Below, one piece after another: positions 1-8,799 of a DNA stretch of 64,000 nt. Location: positions 49,222 to 113,221 of the forward strand of contig NZ_PQHZ01000019.1 in the NCBI RefSeq assembly GCF_003385185.1, in the 5' to 3' direction. The position numbers and the translations under genes were made by a program. The notes beneath the pieces are model-generated. The model saw only the letters and a list, made by a program, of their open reading frames with translations. It was not told the DNA's origin and made no database searches. Source of the DNA: Amycolatopsis palatopharyngis (GTDB lineage: Bacteria > Actinomycetota > Actinomycetes > Mycobacteriales > Pseudonocardiaceae). Numbering within the stretch: position 1 is the stretch's first letter; every line of letters starts with the position of its first letter.

Positions 1-405
1 TTGGAGACTTTCCTGACGGTGCTGGCCGAGTTCGGTGCCTTCCCCGCGGTTGTCGACCGCGAACTGGCCCGCTACCTGCCGTTCCTCGCGACGACGAAGG
101 TGCTGATGGCCTCGGTCCGCGCTGGTGTCGGCAGGGAGACCGCGCACGAGGCGATCAAGGAGAACGCCGTCGCTGTCGCCCTCGCGATGCGCGAGCAGGG
201 GCAGGTCGACAACGATCTGCTGGACCGGCTTGCCGCCGACGAGCGGGTGCCGCTCGACCACGCGGAACTCGAGAAGCTGCTCGCCGACCGGATCTCGTTC
301 ACCGGCACCGCGGGACGACAGGTCGCCGCCGTGGTCGCGCGGGTCGAGGAGGTCCTCAAGCGCTTCCCCGAGGCCACGAACTACGCCCCGCAGCCCATCC
401 TCTGA
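1..405 (+). CDS. purB: Adenylosuccinate lyase, C-terminal part (5' end outside window)
   Basis: The last 134 residues of PurB, which acts twice in purine synthesis: it releases fumarate from SAICAR to give AICAR, and from adenylosuccinate to give AMP. The fragment is the helical C-terminal domain: the run KVLMASVRAGVGRETAHEAI and the tail ending YAPQPIL are typical of actinobacterial PurB. The catalytic loop and the N-terminus lie upstream of the window. The TTG at base 1 is an internal codon, not a start. It opens a scattered purine locus on this strand (purS, purQ, purL, purF, purM follow). A palindromic repeat doublet begins directly after the stop. Confidence 0.9.
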   Translation: METFLTVLAEFGAFPAVVDRELARYLPFLATTKVLMASVRAGVGRETAHEAIKENAVAVALAMREQGQVDNDLLDRLAADERVPLDHAELEKLLADRISFTGTAGRQVAAVVARVEEVLKRFPEATNYAPQPIL

Positions 406-406
406 T

Positions 407-493
407 CGCACTTTCCCGGGAAAGCGCGGGGCGGTAAGCCCGTGACCTGGGGCCCGCAGGGCCCAACCTCGCGCTTTCCCGGGAAAGTGCGAG
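407..493. repeat. Palindromic REP-like doublet, type I (copy 1)
   Basis: Two copies of the CACTTTCCCGGGAAAGTG palindrome family, centred at 417/418 and 480/481 (63 bp apart), just after purB. Each has one arm base changed (GCGC for GTGC or the reverse). Between them, at 439-451, lies CCCGTGACCTGGG, which recurs at the same offset in the doublet at 39521-39607. The elements could act as hairpins at the mRNA 3' end, but there is no T-tract. Confidence 0.85.
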
Positions 494-589
494 GTCTTGA
501 GCCGGGGCAGGGCGTGACCTCGCTCACCTGAGCGCTCACTATCTGAGATCGAGTGGATTGCGGCGCGGTGCTCTGGAAGCATCAACGCC

Positions 590-688
590 GTGGTGACGCA
601 GGTGGCTATCGTCGATCGTGTCGCGCTGGTACAGCGCAGGCACATCGATCTGCTGCGCGTCAGCTCGGCGCTGTGCCGATTTTGCTGA
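590..688 (+). CDS. Candidate cysteine-sensing leader peptide upstream of TauE/SafE exporter
   Basis: A short frame of about 32 codons ending RRHIDLLRVSSALCRFC-stop. The RRHxDLxRVxSALC pattern is that of the actinobacterial 'putative leader peptides' found before sulfur-metabolism genes, where ribosome pausing at Cys codons is thought to report cysteine supply. GGAAG at 575-579 sits 10 nt before GTG 590; in-frame GTG codons at 593 and 602 are alternative starts. The frame stops 111 nt before the exporter start. A GGCCGC/GCGGCC hairpin (756-777) lies between them and could be the switched structure, though that is inference. A second leader of the same type is at 52925-53038. Confidence 0.7.
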   Translation: MVTQVAIVDRVALVQRRHIDLLRVSSALCRFC

Positions 689-799
689 TCCGCTGATGTA
701 GCGCGTCCGCGCGCTTTCCAGCGGTCTAGCCCGGTCTGGTTACTTCCACCGCCGCGGCCGCCCCTGGATGTGCGGCCGGCCCTGACTCCCGAGGTCCGC

Positions 800-1726
800 A
801 TGCACACTCTCGTCCTGTTCGGCCTGGCAGGCTTCCTCGCGCAACTCGTCGATGGCTCACTCGGGATGGCTTTCGGCGTCACCGCGACCACGACATTGGT
901 CACCGTTGGCACCGCGCCCGCGGTGGCTTCCGCCGCGGTGCACCTCGCCGAGGTCGGTACCTCGCTGGCTTCCGGCTTCTCGCACTGGCGCTTCCGCAAC
1001 ATCGACTGGCGAACGGTGGGCATCCTCGCGCTGCCCGGCGCGATCGGCGCTGTGCTCGGCGCCTACGTGCTGACCTCACTCAGCTCGACCTCCGCCGCCG
1101 TCTGGATCACCACAGTCCTGTTGGTGCTCGGGCTGTACGTGCTGATCCGGTTCGCCTTCCTCAAGCTGGGCAGCCTGATCACGACGAAGCGCCCCGGCGC
1201 CCGCTTTCTGGGGCCGCTGGGGCTGATCGCCGGATTCATCGACGCCAGCGGTGGCGGCGGCTGGGGTCCGGTCGCCACGACGACGCTGCTGTCGTCCGGC
1301 AGGCTGGAGCCCCGCAAGGTCGTCGGTTCGGTGGACACGTCCGAGTTCATCGTCGCGCTGGCGGCGAGCGTCGGCTTCTTCTTCACGCTCTCGCAGGAGC
1401 ACCACCTGAACTACACGGTGGTGGCCGGGTTGATGATCGGTGGCGTTATCGCCGCGCCGTTCGCGGCCTGGCTGGTCCGCAGGATGCCGCCGCGGGTGCT
1501 CGGCGCAGCTGCGGGCGGGATGATCGTGTTCACCAACGCCCGTTCGCTGCTCATCGCGGCAGGCGCCGGAACCACGCTGATCGTCGTGATCTACGTGGCG
1601 ATCGTCGCACTGTGGGGTGCCGGGCTGTTCGCCGCGATCCGCTCGGTCCGGGAGGAGAAGCGGGTCAACACCCTCGCCGGCGAGGACGACCCGAAAGCCT
1701 CCACCGCCCGGTCCCTCTCCTCCTGA
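800..1726 (+). CDS. TauE/SafE family sulfite/sulfonate exporter-like membrane protein
   Basis: A 308-residue polytopic membrane protein of the TauE/SafE (DUF81) family, which moves sulfur-containing anions such as sulfite or sulfoacetate across the inner membrane. The two half-repeats typical of the family are visible: residues about 1-120 with the N-terminal motif QLVDGSLGMAFG, and about 145-290 with the matching GFIDASGGGGWGPV. About eight hydrophobic segments are evident. I take ATG 800, preceded by GAGG, rather than GTG 770, because the extra ten residues are not hydrophobic. A cysteine leader peptide upstream supports a role tied to sulfur status. The tail is hydrophilic and charged. The substrate is not established from sequence. 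Confidence 0.85.
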   Translation: MHTLVLFGLAGFLAQLVDGSLGMAFGVTATTTLVTVGTAPAVASAAVHLAEVGTSLASGFSHWRFRNIDWRTVGILALPGAIGAVLGAYVLTSLSSTSAAVWITTVLLVLGLYVLIRFAFLKLGSLITTKRPGARFLGPLGLIAGFIDASGGGGWGPVATTTLLSSGRLEPRKVVGSVDTSEFIVALAASVGFFFTLSQEHHLNYTVVAGLMIGGVIAAPFAAWLVRRMPPRVLGAAAGGMIVFTNARSLLIAAGAGTTLIVVIYVAIVALWGAGLFAAIRSVREEKRVNTLAGEDDPKASTARSLSS

Positions 1727-1755
1727 CCCGCGCGCCTCACCTCCAGGGCTTGGGA

Positions 1756-1879
1756 CGCCTGCAAGTACACCCAAGCAAGATCCACATCGGCTTTAACCGC
1801 AGCCAAGTGGCGGGGCGATGGGCGTGGGTTGGTGGTAGAAAACTGCGAAGTTGACCTTGCTTGGGTGTACTTGCAGGCG
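1756..1879. repeat. 124-bp element with 24-bp perfect terminal inverted repeats
   Basis: The ends 1756-1779 (CGCCTGCAAGTACACCCAAG...) and 1856-1879 are exact reverse complements over 24 bases and enclose 76 bp of unique sequence. The element lies between the TauE-like gene and the deacetylase-like gene. The architecture fits a MITE-like element or a long hairpin. No transposase is nearby. The TGCAAGTAC core also occurs in the spacer of the type II palindromic doublets. Confidence 0.85.
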
Positions 1880-2014
1880 CACCAATGGTGAGGGGGCTGG
1901 GACTGGGGTGGGTCTCGCAGCGGCGGGAGGGCGCCCTGAGGTGTTGGGGTGGTTTCGCTGGGGCGTCACCTCGGGGAAATGCGGCGGCCACTCCCGTCGG
2001 GCCTACTGGGTGGC

Positions 2015-2722
2015 GTGGACGCACGTTTGCTCGTCTCACTGTCCGGCATCAACTCCCGATCACTGCAGCGCTGCGCCGAGCTGGCCACGGAGCTGGACCA
2101 GCGGCAGGTACCGCTGTCCATGCTCGCCACTCCGAACACCGCCGAGCCCGACGCCACAGCATGGATGCGCACCCGTGCCCGCGCCGGCGACGACGTCCTG
2201 CTGCACGGCTACGACCACCGCGTCACCCCGACGCATACGGTCCGGATCGGCCGTAAGGCGGAGTTCGCCGCGCTGCCTGCGCACGAAGCCCGGCTGCGGC
2301 TGATCGCGGCGACCTCGGCCCTGGAACGCACCGGCCTGCGGGCCGACGGATTCGCCCCGCCGCGCTGGCTCGTCTCCCGCGGCACCCTGGACGCACTGCG
2401 CGAACGCGGGTTCTCGCTGTGCGCCGACCTGTCGGCGGTCCGGATCCTGCGCACCGGCGAGGTCCACCGCGCGCGGGTACAGGGATTCGGCGGTCAGCGT
2501 CAGCGCACGGAGACCGTCCGCTGCTTCGCGCTGGTACTCAGCGCCGCCCGCTCGGCCCGCCGTGGCGGCCTGGTCCGGCTCGGCGTCGACGCCGCCGATC
2601 TGGCGCACGCCAGCAGGCGCCAGGCGTTTCTCGATGCCGTCGACATCGCCCTCGAGGCGGGAGCGCGCGGTGCGACCTATTCGGCTACAGCCGCGCGTAC
2701 TCGCCGCGTGGCAGCACCCTGA
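2015..2722 (+). CDS. DUF2334/polysaccharide deacetylase-like protein
   Basis: A 235-residue protein beginning MDARLLVSLSGIN and resembling the DUF2334 branch of NodB-like polysaccharide deacetylases. The expected features are present: a first strand with LLVSLSGI, a D/H-containing segment DDVLLHGYDH at about residues 62-71, and a FAPPRWLVS motif followed by LRERGFSLCADLSAV. The family usually acts on N-acetyl groups of cell-surface glycans with a metal centre, but the substrate here is unknown. GTG 2015 best fits the family N-terminus; ATG 1979 in frame is an alternative. The C-terminus overlaps the convergent metallo-hydrolase gene by 38 bp. Confidence 0.7.
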   Translation: MDARLLVSLSGINSRSLQRCAELATELDQRQVPLSMLATPNTAEPDATAWMRTRARAGDDVLLHGYDHRVTPTHTVRIGRKAEFAALPAHEARLRLIAATSALERTGLRADGFAPPRWLVSRGTLDALRERGFSLCADLSAVRILRTGEVHRARVQGFGGQRQRTETVRCFALVLSAARSARRGGLVRLGVDAADLAHASRRQAFLDAVDIALEAGARGATYSATAARTRRVAAP

Positions 2723-3320
2723 CCTCGGTGCTTTCGGGCGCGAGATTGGTGAACAGCCCGTAGTGCATGGCGGGGTTGGCGAGCACCGCCTCGTGGATCG
2801 GCACGGCGAGTCGTGGCCCGACCGCGCGCAGGAAGTTCACCGCCTCACTCGCCTTCAGCCACGGCGCGCCGGTGGGCAGGCCCAGCACGTCGATCTGCTG
2901 CTCCGGAACATGGAACGAGTCGCCGGGGTGATAGAAGGCGCCGTCGCCGAACACGAATCCGACGTTGGGCACCACCGGGATGTCGGTGTGGATCACCGCA
3001 TGCCGCCCGCCGACGGTGTTCACCTCGGTTTCGCCGATGGTGAGCACGTCGCCCGCGTGTGCGGTACGAGCGGGTAGCCCGAGCTTCTCGACCGTCTCGG
3101 CCGTACCGGGGTCGGTGATCAGTTCGGCGCCCGGATTCGCGGCCAGCAGCGCGGGCAGGCGTTCGGAGTCGATGTGGTCGAAATGCTGATGCGTGATGAG
3201 GACCGCGTCCAGCTCCCGCTCGTTCTCGAAGCCTGCGGAGAACGTACCGGGGTCGACCAGTATTCGGGCGCTGTCCGTCTCGAGCAGAACGCAAGAATGT
3301 CCGAAGTGGACGATACGCAT
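2685..3320 (-). CDS. MBL-fold metallo-hydrolase (UlaG/RNase Z-like)
   Basis: A 211-residue metallo-beta-lactamase fold protein. The zinc-binding signature THQHFDHID (HxHxDH) is at about residues 43-51, with further ligands HPGDSFH near 131 and a conserved IHEA near 176. The N-terminus MRIVHFGHSCVLLETDSARI is typical of the UlaG-like/L-ascorbate lactonase branch, whose members are broad hydrolases. The protein has no signal peptide and should be cytosolic. It is convergent with the deacetylase-like gene and has 35 bp to the stop of the upstream ArsR regulator on the same strand, so co-transcription is plausible. The physiological substrate is unknown. Confidence 0.85.
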   Translation of the reverse strand: MRIVHFGHSCVLLETDSARILVDPGTFSAGFENERELDAVLITHQHFDHIDSERLPALLAANPGAELITDPGTAETVEKLGLPARTAHAGDVLTIGETEVNTVGGRHAVIHTDIPVVPNVGFVFGDGAFYHPGDSFHVPEQQIDVLGLPTGAPWLKASEAVNFLRAVGPRLAVPIHEAVLANPAMHYGLFTNLAPESTEVRVLPRGEYARL

Positions 3321-3355
3321 CTGTTCTCCCTGCTACGGAGGCATGTTCATCAAGG

Positions 3356-4324
3356 CTACGTCCAGGGTGCCGAGCCGTCGAGGAGTGCGTCCCCGAGTGG
3401 GGTACGGCGATACAGCACGCCACGGCCGCTCCGGCTCGCCGTCAGCAGCCCCGCGTCGCGCAGGGCGGTCAGGTGCTCGGAGACCGTGCTCGGGGCGAAC
3501 CCCAACCTGCCGGCGAGGGCGGCCGTGGTGGCCGGCGCGTCCAGTGCGTGCAGCAGCGTCGCCTTCGTCCTGCCGACCACCGCCGTCAGCGCGGCGTCCG
3601 GGGCAGGTCGCGACGACCACAACTCGGCCACTCCCCGCGCGGGATAGAGCACCGACGGCTGCCACGGAGGCACCATCATCACGCCCACTCTCGGCCAGGC
3701 GAATACGCAGGGCAGCAGGGCGAGCCCGCGCTCGTCCAGTTCGAGCCGCGCGCGGCTGCGGCTTTCGACGGCCAGCACCGCACCGGCCAGCCGGATCTGT
3801 GGATGGAGCCCGGCAAGGGCGAGCGCCGTACCGCCCTCGGCGAGCCTCGCGGACCGATACGCGATGTCGGCGGCGAGCGTCTCCCGGATCTTCGGCCAAT
3901 GCGGTGCGACGAGTTCGGCCCACACGAGCTCCAGCTGGTCGGCGAGCAGATCGCGGGCCCGCTGTGGATCGTCCGGCAGCGCGCCGAGATCGGCATCGAC
4001 CATGGCAAGTTCGGTGGCGACCTGTTCGGCAGGTGTCCTGCGGACCTCGGCGAGTTGCGCCTGTGCGGTGGTGCGGGGTCCGGAAGGGGGTGGGCTGAGG
4101 AAGTCGGTGATGTAGTGCCGTGCGCCGAGTACCAGCCGCAGTTCGCCGATCGGCAACGTGCTTGCCCTGCGCGCGGCTTCGGTCAGCCAGGGCAGATGCG
4201 CCGGGTGCCCACGCAGGCCGAACAGTGTTTGCACCGCGCCCAGCGCTTCCTCCAACGGCGAGATCGCGAACCGCACACGGTTGGTGCTCGCCCGCGTGAG
4301 GACCAGTTCGATCACGCCGACCAC
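3356..4324 (-). CDS. ArsR-like winged-helix transcriptional regulator (DUF5937 type)
   Basis: A 322-residue regulator with a long N-terminal region (about 1-230, DUF5937-like, starting with VIELVLT and RVRFAISPLEE) and a C-terminal ArsR-type winged helix at about 240-310. In the latter, ATTAALAGRLGFAPSTVSEH is the recognition helix region and GRGVLYRRTPLGDALL the wing. No metal-binding Cys cluster is visible, so metal sensing is unlikely. It is divergent from an MFS transporter with only 65 bp between starts, the usual layout for a local regulator controlling itself and an efflux pump. The inducer is unknown. Confidence 0.85.
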   Translation of the reverse strand: MVGVIELVLTRASTNRVRFAISPLEEALGAVQTLFGLRGHPAHLPWLTEAARRASTLPIGELRLVLGARHYITDFLSPPPSGPRTTAQAQLAEVRRTPAEQVATELAMVDADLGALPDDPQRARDLLADQLELVWAELVAPHWPKIRETLAADIAYRSARLAEGGTALALAGLHPQIRLAGAVLAVESRSRARLELDERGLALLPCVFAWPRVGVMMVPPWQPSVLYPARGVAELWSSRPAPDAALTAVVGRTKATLLHALDAPATTAALAGRLGFAPSTVSEHLTALRDAGLLTASRSGRGVLYRRTPLGDALLDGSAPWT

Positions 4325-4389
4325 CGCCGTCCAATTCGGCCCTGCCCGAATCAGTATCGCGCATCATCGCCGCGCCGCAGAGTTCGTCC

Positions 4390-5532
4390 ATGACGACGAT
4401 CGACCACGCCGGCCCCACCGGCCTCCTACGGCATGTCGGGTACTGGCGCTGGTCCGCCGGGGTCCAGCTCGCACGGCTGCCCACCACGATGGCCCCGCTG
4501 GCGTTCACCGTGCTGACCACCGCCACCACGGGTTCCTACCGCCTCGGTGGCGTGATGATGTCGGTGTTCGTGGTGGCCGAACTGCTCGGTGCCGTTCCGG
4601 CAGGCAGATTTCTCGACCGGATCGGTGCGGGCAGGGGCATCGTGCTGATGCTGGTCGCCGCCGCGACGGGGCTCACCGCGCTCGCTGCTGCAGCCGCGGC
4701 GGGGGCGTCACCGATCGTGCTACTCGTACTGGTGGTCGTGCCCGGTGTCGTGGCAGGCGGGCTCTCGGGCGGCTTCCGCACCCTCCTCGCGGGAACCGTC
4801 GACGATGCGCTGCTGCCGAGGGCGATCGCGGTGGACGCCATGTTGATGGAGGCCGTGCTCATCGGTGGCCCCATGCTGGTGGTGCTGCTGAATCTGGTGG
4901 ACTCGCTGCTGCCGCTGGCCGCGATGGCCGTGGTCTACCTGCTCGCGGCCACCTGCGCGCCCCGCACGGTCACGGTGCGGGTGGAGCAACCGGCGCAGCG
5001 CCCCAAGCTGCCGATCGGCGCGGCGGCGTGCTGGCTCGCGTGCCTGTTCTCCATCGGGCACCTGTTGTCCACGGTCGAGGTCGCTCCGCTGCCGCTGGCG
5101 CAGCGCCTGGGTGCGGGGGAAGCGGCGGCGGCCCTGATCGTGGCCGTGTTGTCCGGCGCGAGTATCGGCGGCAGCGCGTTGTTCGCCTGGCGCGGCCGCA
5201 CCACCAGGGCCTCGGCGATCGTTTTTCTCTGCGGGTTCGTCGTGGGCGGGGTGCTGGCGGCGATCGGGCACGGCTGGCCGGGCCTGCTGGCTGGGGTGGT
5301 GCTCATCGGCGTATGCGTCGGGCCGTTGCTCACGGTGGCGTCGGTGCGATTGCAGCGGCTGTTGCCGGCGGGGCGGCGGTCCGAGGGCTTCTCGGTGGCC
5401 TTCGCGGTCAACGCGTCCGGTTTCGGAATCGGTTCACTCACCGTCGGACTGCTACCGCTGCACCTGGCCCCGTTGCTCGGCGCGGGTAGTGCGGCGCTGG
5501 CCTGTGCCATTCTGGTGGTACGCCCTTCCTGA
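4390..5532 (+). CDS. MFS transporter, probable drug/metabolite efflux
   Basis: A 380-residue major facilitator superfamily protein with about twelve hydrophobic segments. The loop-2 region reads ELLGAVPAGRFLDRIGAGRG, matching the conserved GxLxDRxGxR motif between helices 2 and 3. The family exports small molecules by proton antiport across the cytoplasmic membrane. It is divergent from an ArsR-type regulator, which suggests inducible efflux. ATG 4390 starts MTTIDHAGPTGLLRHVGYWRWSAG; no better start is seen. The substrate cannot be predicted. Confidence 0.88.
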   Translation: MTTIDHAGPTGLLRHVGYWRWSAGVQLARLPTTMAPLAFTVLTTATTGSYRLGGVMMSVFVVAELLGAVPAGRFLDRIGAGRGIVLMLVAAATGLTALAAAAAAGASPIVLLVLVVVPGVVAGGLSGGFRTLLAGTVDDALLPRAIAVDAMLMEAVLIGGPMLVVLLNLVDSLLPLAAMAVVYLLAATCAPRTVTVRVEQPAQRPKLPIGAAACWLACLFSIGHLLSTVEVAPLPLAQRLGAGEAAAALIVAVLSGASIGGSALFAWRGRTTRASAIVFLCGFVVGGVLAAIGHGWPGLLAGVVLIGVCVGPLLTVASVRLQRLLPAGRRSEGFSVAFAVNASGFGIGSLTVGLLPLHLAPLLGAGSAALACAILVVRPS

Positions 5533-5601
5533 CAGCCTGTTGGCAGCTTGTCAGTAAGGCCTTAGTCTGGCCTAGCAGCCGAGCCGATGGAGGCATGCCT
5601 G

Positions 5602-7122
5602 ATGACCCGCATCGTGGAACCCGCCGAGCAGCCCACACCGGAGGCGGCCGCCCCGGCCAGGGAGACGTTCGACTCGCTCAATCCGGCGACCGACGAGGTC
5701 GTGGGCACGTACCCGGTGCACACCGCCGAGGAGGTCGAGCAGGCCGTTGCCCGCGCTCGCGAGGCCGCGCTGTGGTGGGACTCGCTCGGTTTCGACGGCA
5801 GGGCCGAACGGCTGCGCCGGTGGAAGGGCGTGCTGGCGCGACGGCTCGCGCAGCTGTGCGACGTCGTGCACACCGAGACCGGTAAGCCGCACGGGGACGC
5901 ACAGCTGGAGGCCGTGCTGGCCATCGAGCACATCGCCTGGGCGAGCAAGAACGCGCGCAAGGTGCTCGGCAAGCAGCGAAGGGCCGCGGGCCTGCTGCTG
6001 TCCAACCAGGCGGCGAGCGTGGAGTACCAGCCGCTCGGCGTCGTCGGCGTGATCGGACCGTGGAACTACCCGGTCTACACGCCGCTGGGTTCGGTCAGCT
6101 ACGCACTGGCAGCGGGCAACGCGGTCGTGTTCAAGCCGAGCGAGTACACCCCCGGCGTTGGCAAATGGCTCGTCGACGCGTTCAACGAGGTGGTGCCAGA
6201 GCACCCGGTGCTGCAGCTGATCACCGGCTTCGGTGCGACGGGTGCGGCACTGACCAAATCCGGGGTGGACAAGATCGCCTTCACCGGATCGGCCGCCACC
6301 GGCAAGAAGGTGATGGCCTCGGCCGCCGAGACGCTGACCCCGGTCATCATCGAGGGTGGTGGGAAGGACCCGTTGCTGGTCGATGCCGACGCCAACCTGG
6401 ACGCGGCGGCGGACGCCACCGTCTGGGGCGCGTTCTCCAACTCCGGACAGACCTGTGTGGGTGTCGAGCGGGTGTATGTGCACGAGCAGGTACACGACGA
6501 GTTCGTCGCCAAGGTCGTCGAGCGGGCGAAGCAGGTGCGGGCGGGAGCGGATCCCGGTGCGCAGTACGGGCCCATGACCATGCCGAGCCAGATCGACGTC
6601 GTCCGCAGGCACATCGCCGACGCGCTCGCCAAGGGCGGCAGGGCTCTCGTCGGCGGTGCCGACGCCGTCGGCGACCGGTACGTGCAGCCGACCGTGCTGG
6701 TCGACGTGCCGGAGGACTCGATCGCCGTGCGCGAGGAGACATTCGGTCCCACCGTCACCATCGCCAAGGTGCGCGATATGGACGAGGCGATCGAGAAGGC
6801 CAACGACTCGACGTTCGGGCTCGGCTCGACGGTGTTCTCCAAACGGCGCGGCATGGAGCTCGCCCGCCGCCTGCGCACCGGGCAGACCGCGATCAACGCG
6901 CCCCTGTCCTTCGCCGGGATCGCGTCACTGCCGTTCGGCGGGGTCGGCGACTCGGGCTTCGGCCGGATCCACGGCCCGGAGGGCCTGCGCGAGTTCGCCA
7001 GGGCGAAGTCGATCGCCAGGCAGCGCTACACCGCACCGCTGGCACTGACGACGTTCAGCCGTTCGGAGAAGACCGACGCCCTCGTCGGCAAGCTGATGGC
7101 CGTGATGCACGGCAAGCGCTGA
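5602..7122 (+). CDS. Aldehyde dehydrogenase family protein (succinate-semialdehyde dehydrogenase-like)
   Basis: A 506-residue NAD(P)-dependent aldehyde dehydrogenase that oxidises an aldehyde to the acid. Visible landmarks are the nucleotide-binding [10 protein letters not shown] segment, [11 protein letters not shown], the catalytic glutamate in IIEGGGKDP and the catalytic cysteine in SNSGQTCVG. The C-terminus [20 protein letters not shown] resembles actinobacterial GabD2/SSADH proteins. I take ATG 5602 because GGAGG (5589-5593) lies 8 nt upstream; the in-frame ATG at 5587 overlaps that site. It is convergent with a GMC oxidoreductase, and the pair could act in sequence as alcohol to aldehyde to acid, although this is only suggested by position. 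Confidence 0.88.
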   Translation: MTRIVEPAEQPTPEAAAPARETFDSLNPATDEVVGTYPVHTAEEVEQAVARAREAALWWDSLGFDGRAERLRRWKGVLARRLAQLCDVVHTETGKPHGDAQLEAVLAIEHIAWASKNARKVLGKQRRAAGLLLSNQAASVEYQPLGVVGVIGPWNYPVYTPLGSVSYALAAGNAVVFKPSEYTPGVGKWLVDAFNEVVPEHPVLQLITGFGATGAALTKSGVDKIAFTGSAATGKKVMASAAETLTPVIIEGGGKDPLLVDADANLDAAADATVWGAFSNSGQTCVGVERVYVHEQVHDEFVAKVVERAKQVRAGADPGAQYGPMTMPSQIDVVRRHIADALAKGGRALVGGADAVGDRYVQPTVLVDVPEDSIAVREETFGPTVTIAKVRDMDEAIEKANDSTFGLGSTVFSKRRGMELARRLRTGQTAINAPLSFAGIASLPFGGVGDSGFGRIHGPEGLREFARAKSIARQRYTAPLALTTFSRSEKTDALVGKLMAVMHGKR

Positions 7123-7150
7123 TTCCAGCGCCGCCTGCGGTGTGTTGGGG

Positions 7151-7204
7151 TTCCCCAATGTGGCATTGGGGAACTCCAACGTCCCTAATGCCACATTGGG
7201 GAAC
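7151..7204. repeat. Two CCCCAATG/CATTGGGG palindromes between convergent genes
   Basis: Two 19-23 bp palindromes: CCCCAATG-TGG-CATTGGGG at 7153-7171 within a longer symmetric stretch 7151-7173, and an imperfect one at 7182-7202 (CCCTAATG arm). They sit between the stops of two convergent genes. The same family recurs three times at 22647-22729, again between convergent stops, which suggests bidirectional 3'-end hairpins or REP-like elements. Confidence 0.85.
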
Positions 7205-7221
7205 CCCCCGGCCCGCCGGAA

Positions 7222-8799
7222 TCAGCGGCCGCGGATGAGGTCGGCGGCCTTCTCCGCGACCATGATCGTGGGTGCGTTGGTGTTACCGCGCGGCACCACC
7301 GGCATCACCGAGGCGTCGACCACGCGTAGCCCGTCCACCCCTCGGACGCGCAGCGCGGGATCGACGACGGCCTGCTCACCGCTGCCCATCGCGCACGTGC
7401 CCACCGGGTGGTAGAGGGTCTGGGTGCACTGGCGCACGTGCTCGGCCAGCGCCGTGTCGTCCGGGTCGGCCATCGAGGGCAGGAACGGCTTGTCCAGGAA
7501 TCGGGCCAGCGGCCCGGTGCGCCCGATCTCCATCAGCGTGCGGATCCCCGCGAGTGTCGCCTCGAAGTCGGCTGGCTCGCTGTAGTAGGCGGGGTCGATC
7601 TCCGGGCGCCACTGCGGGTGCGCCGAGCGCAGTCGCAGCCTGCCGCGGCTGGCCACGTCGACCAGCGTCGTCGCGGAGGTGAACCCGGGGACCGTTGGCT
7701 CCCGGAAACCGTTGTCGTAGAACAACGTCGGCGCGACGTGGAACTGCATGTCGGGGGCGTCGAGACCGTCTACTGTAGACATGAAACCGCCCGCTTCGCC
7801 GACGTTGGAGGCAAGTGGGCCGCGTTTGGTGAGCTGCCAGCGCAGCATGCCGACCGGTGTCGCGGCGTCGACGAGGTCCGTGGTGTCGCGTGTGGACCAG
7901 ATAACCGGTGTCGCCGGATGGTCGTGCAGGTTCTCGCCGACGCCTGGCAGGTGCACGGCCACGTCGATACCGTGCTCGCGAAGATGCTCGGCAGGGCCGA
8001 TGCCGGACAACATGAGCAGCTGGGGTGAGTTGACCGCCCCGCCGCAGAGGATCACCTCGGTACCGGCGTGCGCGGTTTGCTCCGTTCCGCCATGTAAGAA
8101 GGACACGCCGGTGGCCCTGCCATCGGTCACCAGCACCCGGGTGGTCTGTGCGTGGGTACGCACGGTGAGGTTCGGGCGTTTCATCGCCGGCCGGAGGTAC
8201 GCGTCGGCCACCGACCAGCGCCTGCCTTTGCGGCAGGTCACCTGGTACAGCCCCGCACCGTCCTGCGACTCTCCGTTGAAGTCGTCGTTGCGCTTGAGGC
8301 CGTGTGAGACGGCGGAGTCGACCCACGCGTTCGAGAGTTCGTGGGTGAAGACGCGGTCCTCGACATGCAGAGGGCCGTCCGTGCCGTGCAACGGGCCGCC
8401 CAGCCGGGTGTTGCCCTCCGCGCGCATGAAGTAAGGCAGCACGTCGGCGTATCCCCAGCCCTCCGCGCCATGCGCGTCGCGCCAGCCGTCGTAGTCGGCG
8501 CGATTACCGCGGATGTAGATCATCGCGTTCATCGACGAGCAGCCGCCGAGCATCTTGCCGCGTGGCCAGTAGGCGGAGCGGCCGAGGTGTTTCTGTTCTG
8601 TGGTCTCGTAGTTCCAGTCCCATTGGGTCTTGAACAAGGAGGCGAAGGCCGCTGGGATGTGGATCTCGTCGGCGGTGTCCTCGCCGCCCGCCTCCAGCAG
8701 CAGCACTCGTGCCGATGGATCCTCGGTCAGGCGGTTCGCCAGCACGCATCCGGCGCTGCCCGCTCCGACGATCACGTAGTCCCAGTCCTGATCGGCCAC
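7222..8799 (-). CDS. GMC-family FAD-dependent oxidoreductase (choline dehydrogenase-like)
   Basis: A 525-residue glucose-methanol-choline oxidoreductase. The N-terminal FAD dinucleotide fold is [18 protein letters not shown] with the distal acidic LLLEAGG. The GMC signature region is [19 protein letters not shown] (about residues 80-98), and the catalytic His lies in the C-terminal [11 protein letters not shown]. The family oxidises alcohols to aldehydes; BetA-type choline dehydrogenase is the nearest well-known relative, but specificity is uncertain. GTG 8799, preceded by AGGAGG, starts the protein just before the FAD motif. The frame stays open further upstream but that extension has no FAD-family features. 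Confidence 0.88.
   Translation of the reverse strand: MADQDWDYVIVGAGSAGCVLANRLTEDPSARVLLLEAGGEDTADEIHIPAAFASLFKTQWDWNYETTEQKHLGRSAYWPRGKMLGGCSSMNAMIYIRGNRADYDGWRDAHGAEGWGYADVLPYFMRAEGNTRLGGPLHGTDGPLHVEDRVFTHELSNAWVDSAVSHGLKRNDDFNGESQDGAGLYQVTCRKGRRWSVADAYLRPAMKRPNLTVRTHAQTTRVLVTDGRATGVSFLHGGTEQTAHAGTEVILCGGAVNSPQLLMLSGIGPAEHLREHGIDVAVHLPGVGENLHDHPATPVIWSTRDTTDLVDAATPVGMLRWQLTKRGPLASNVGEAGGFMSTVDGLDAPDMQFHVAPTLFYDNGFREPTVPGFTSATTLVDVASRGRLRLRSAHPQWRPEIDPAYYSEPADFEATLAGIRTLMEIGRTGPLARFLDKPFLPSMADPDDTALAEHVRQCTQTLYHPVGTCAMGSGEQAVVDPALRVRGVDGLRVVDASVMPVVPRGNTNAPTIMVAEKAADLIRGR

Noticed and set aside
1949..2014. Longer N-terminus for the deacetylase-like protein
   Set aside because: The added residues do not match the family start and ATG 1979 has a ribosome site that is too close; GTG 2015 fits the first beta-strand better.
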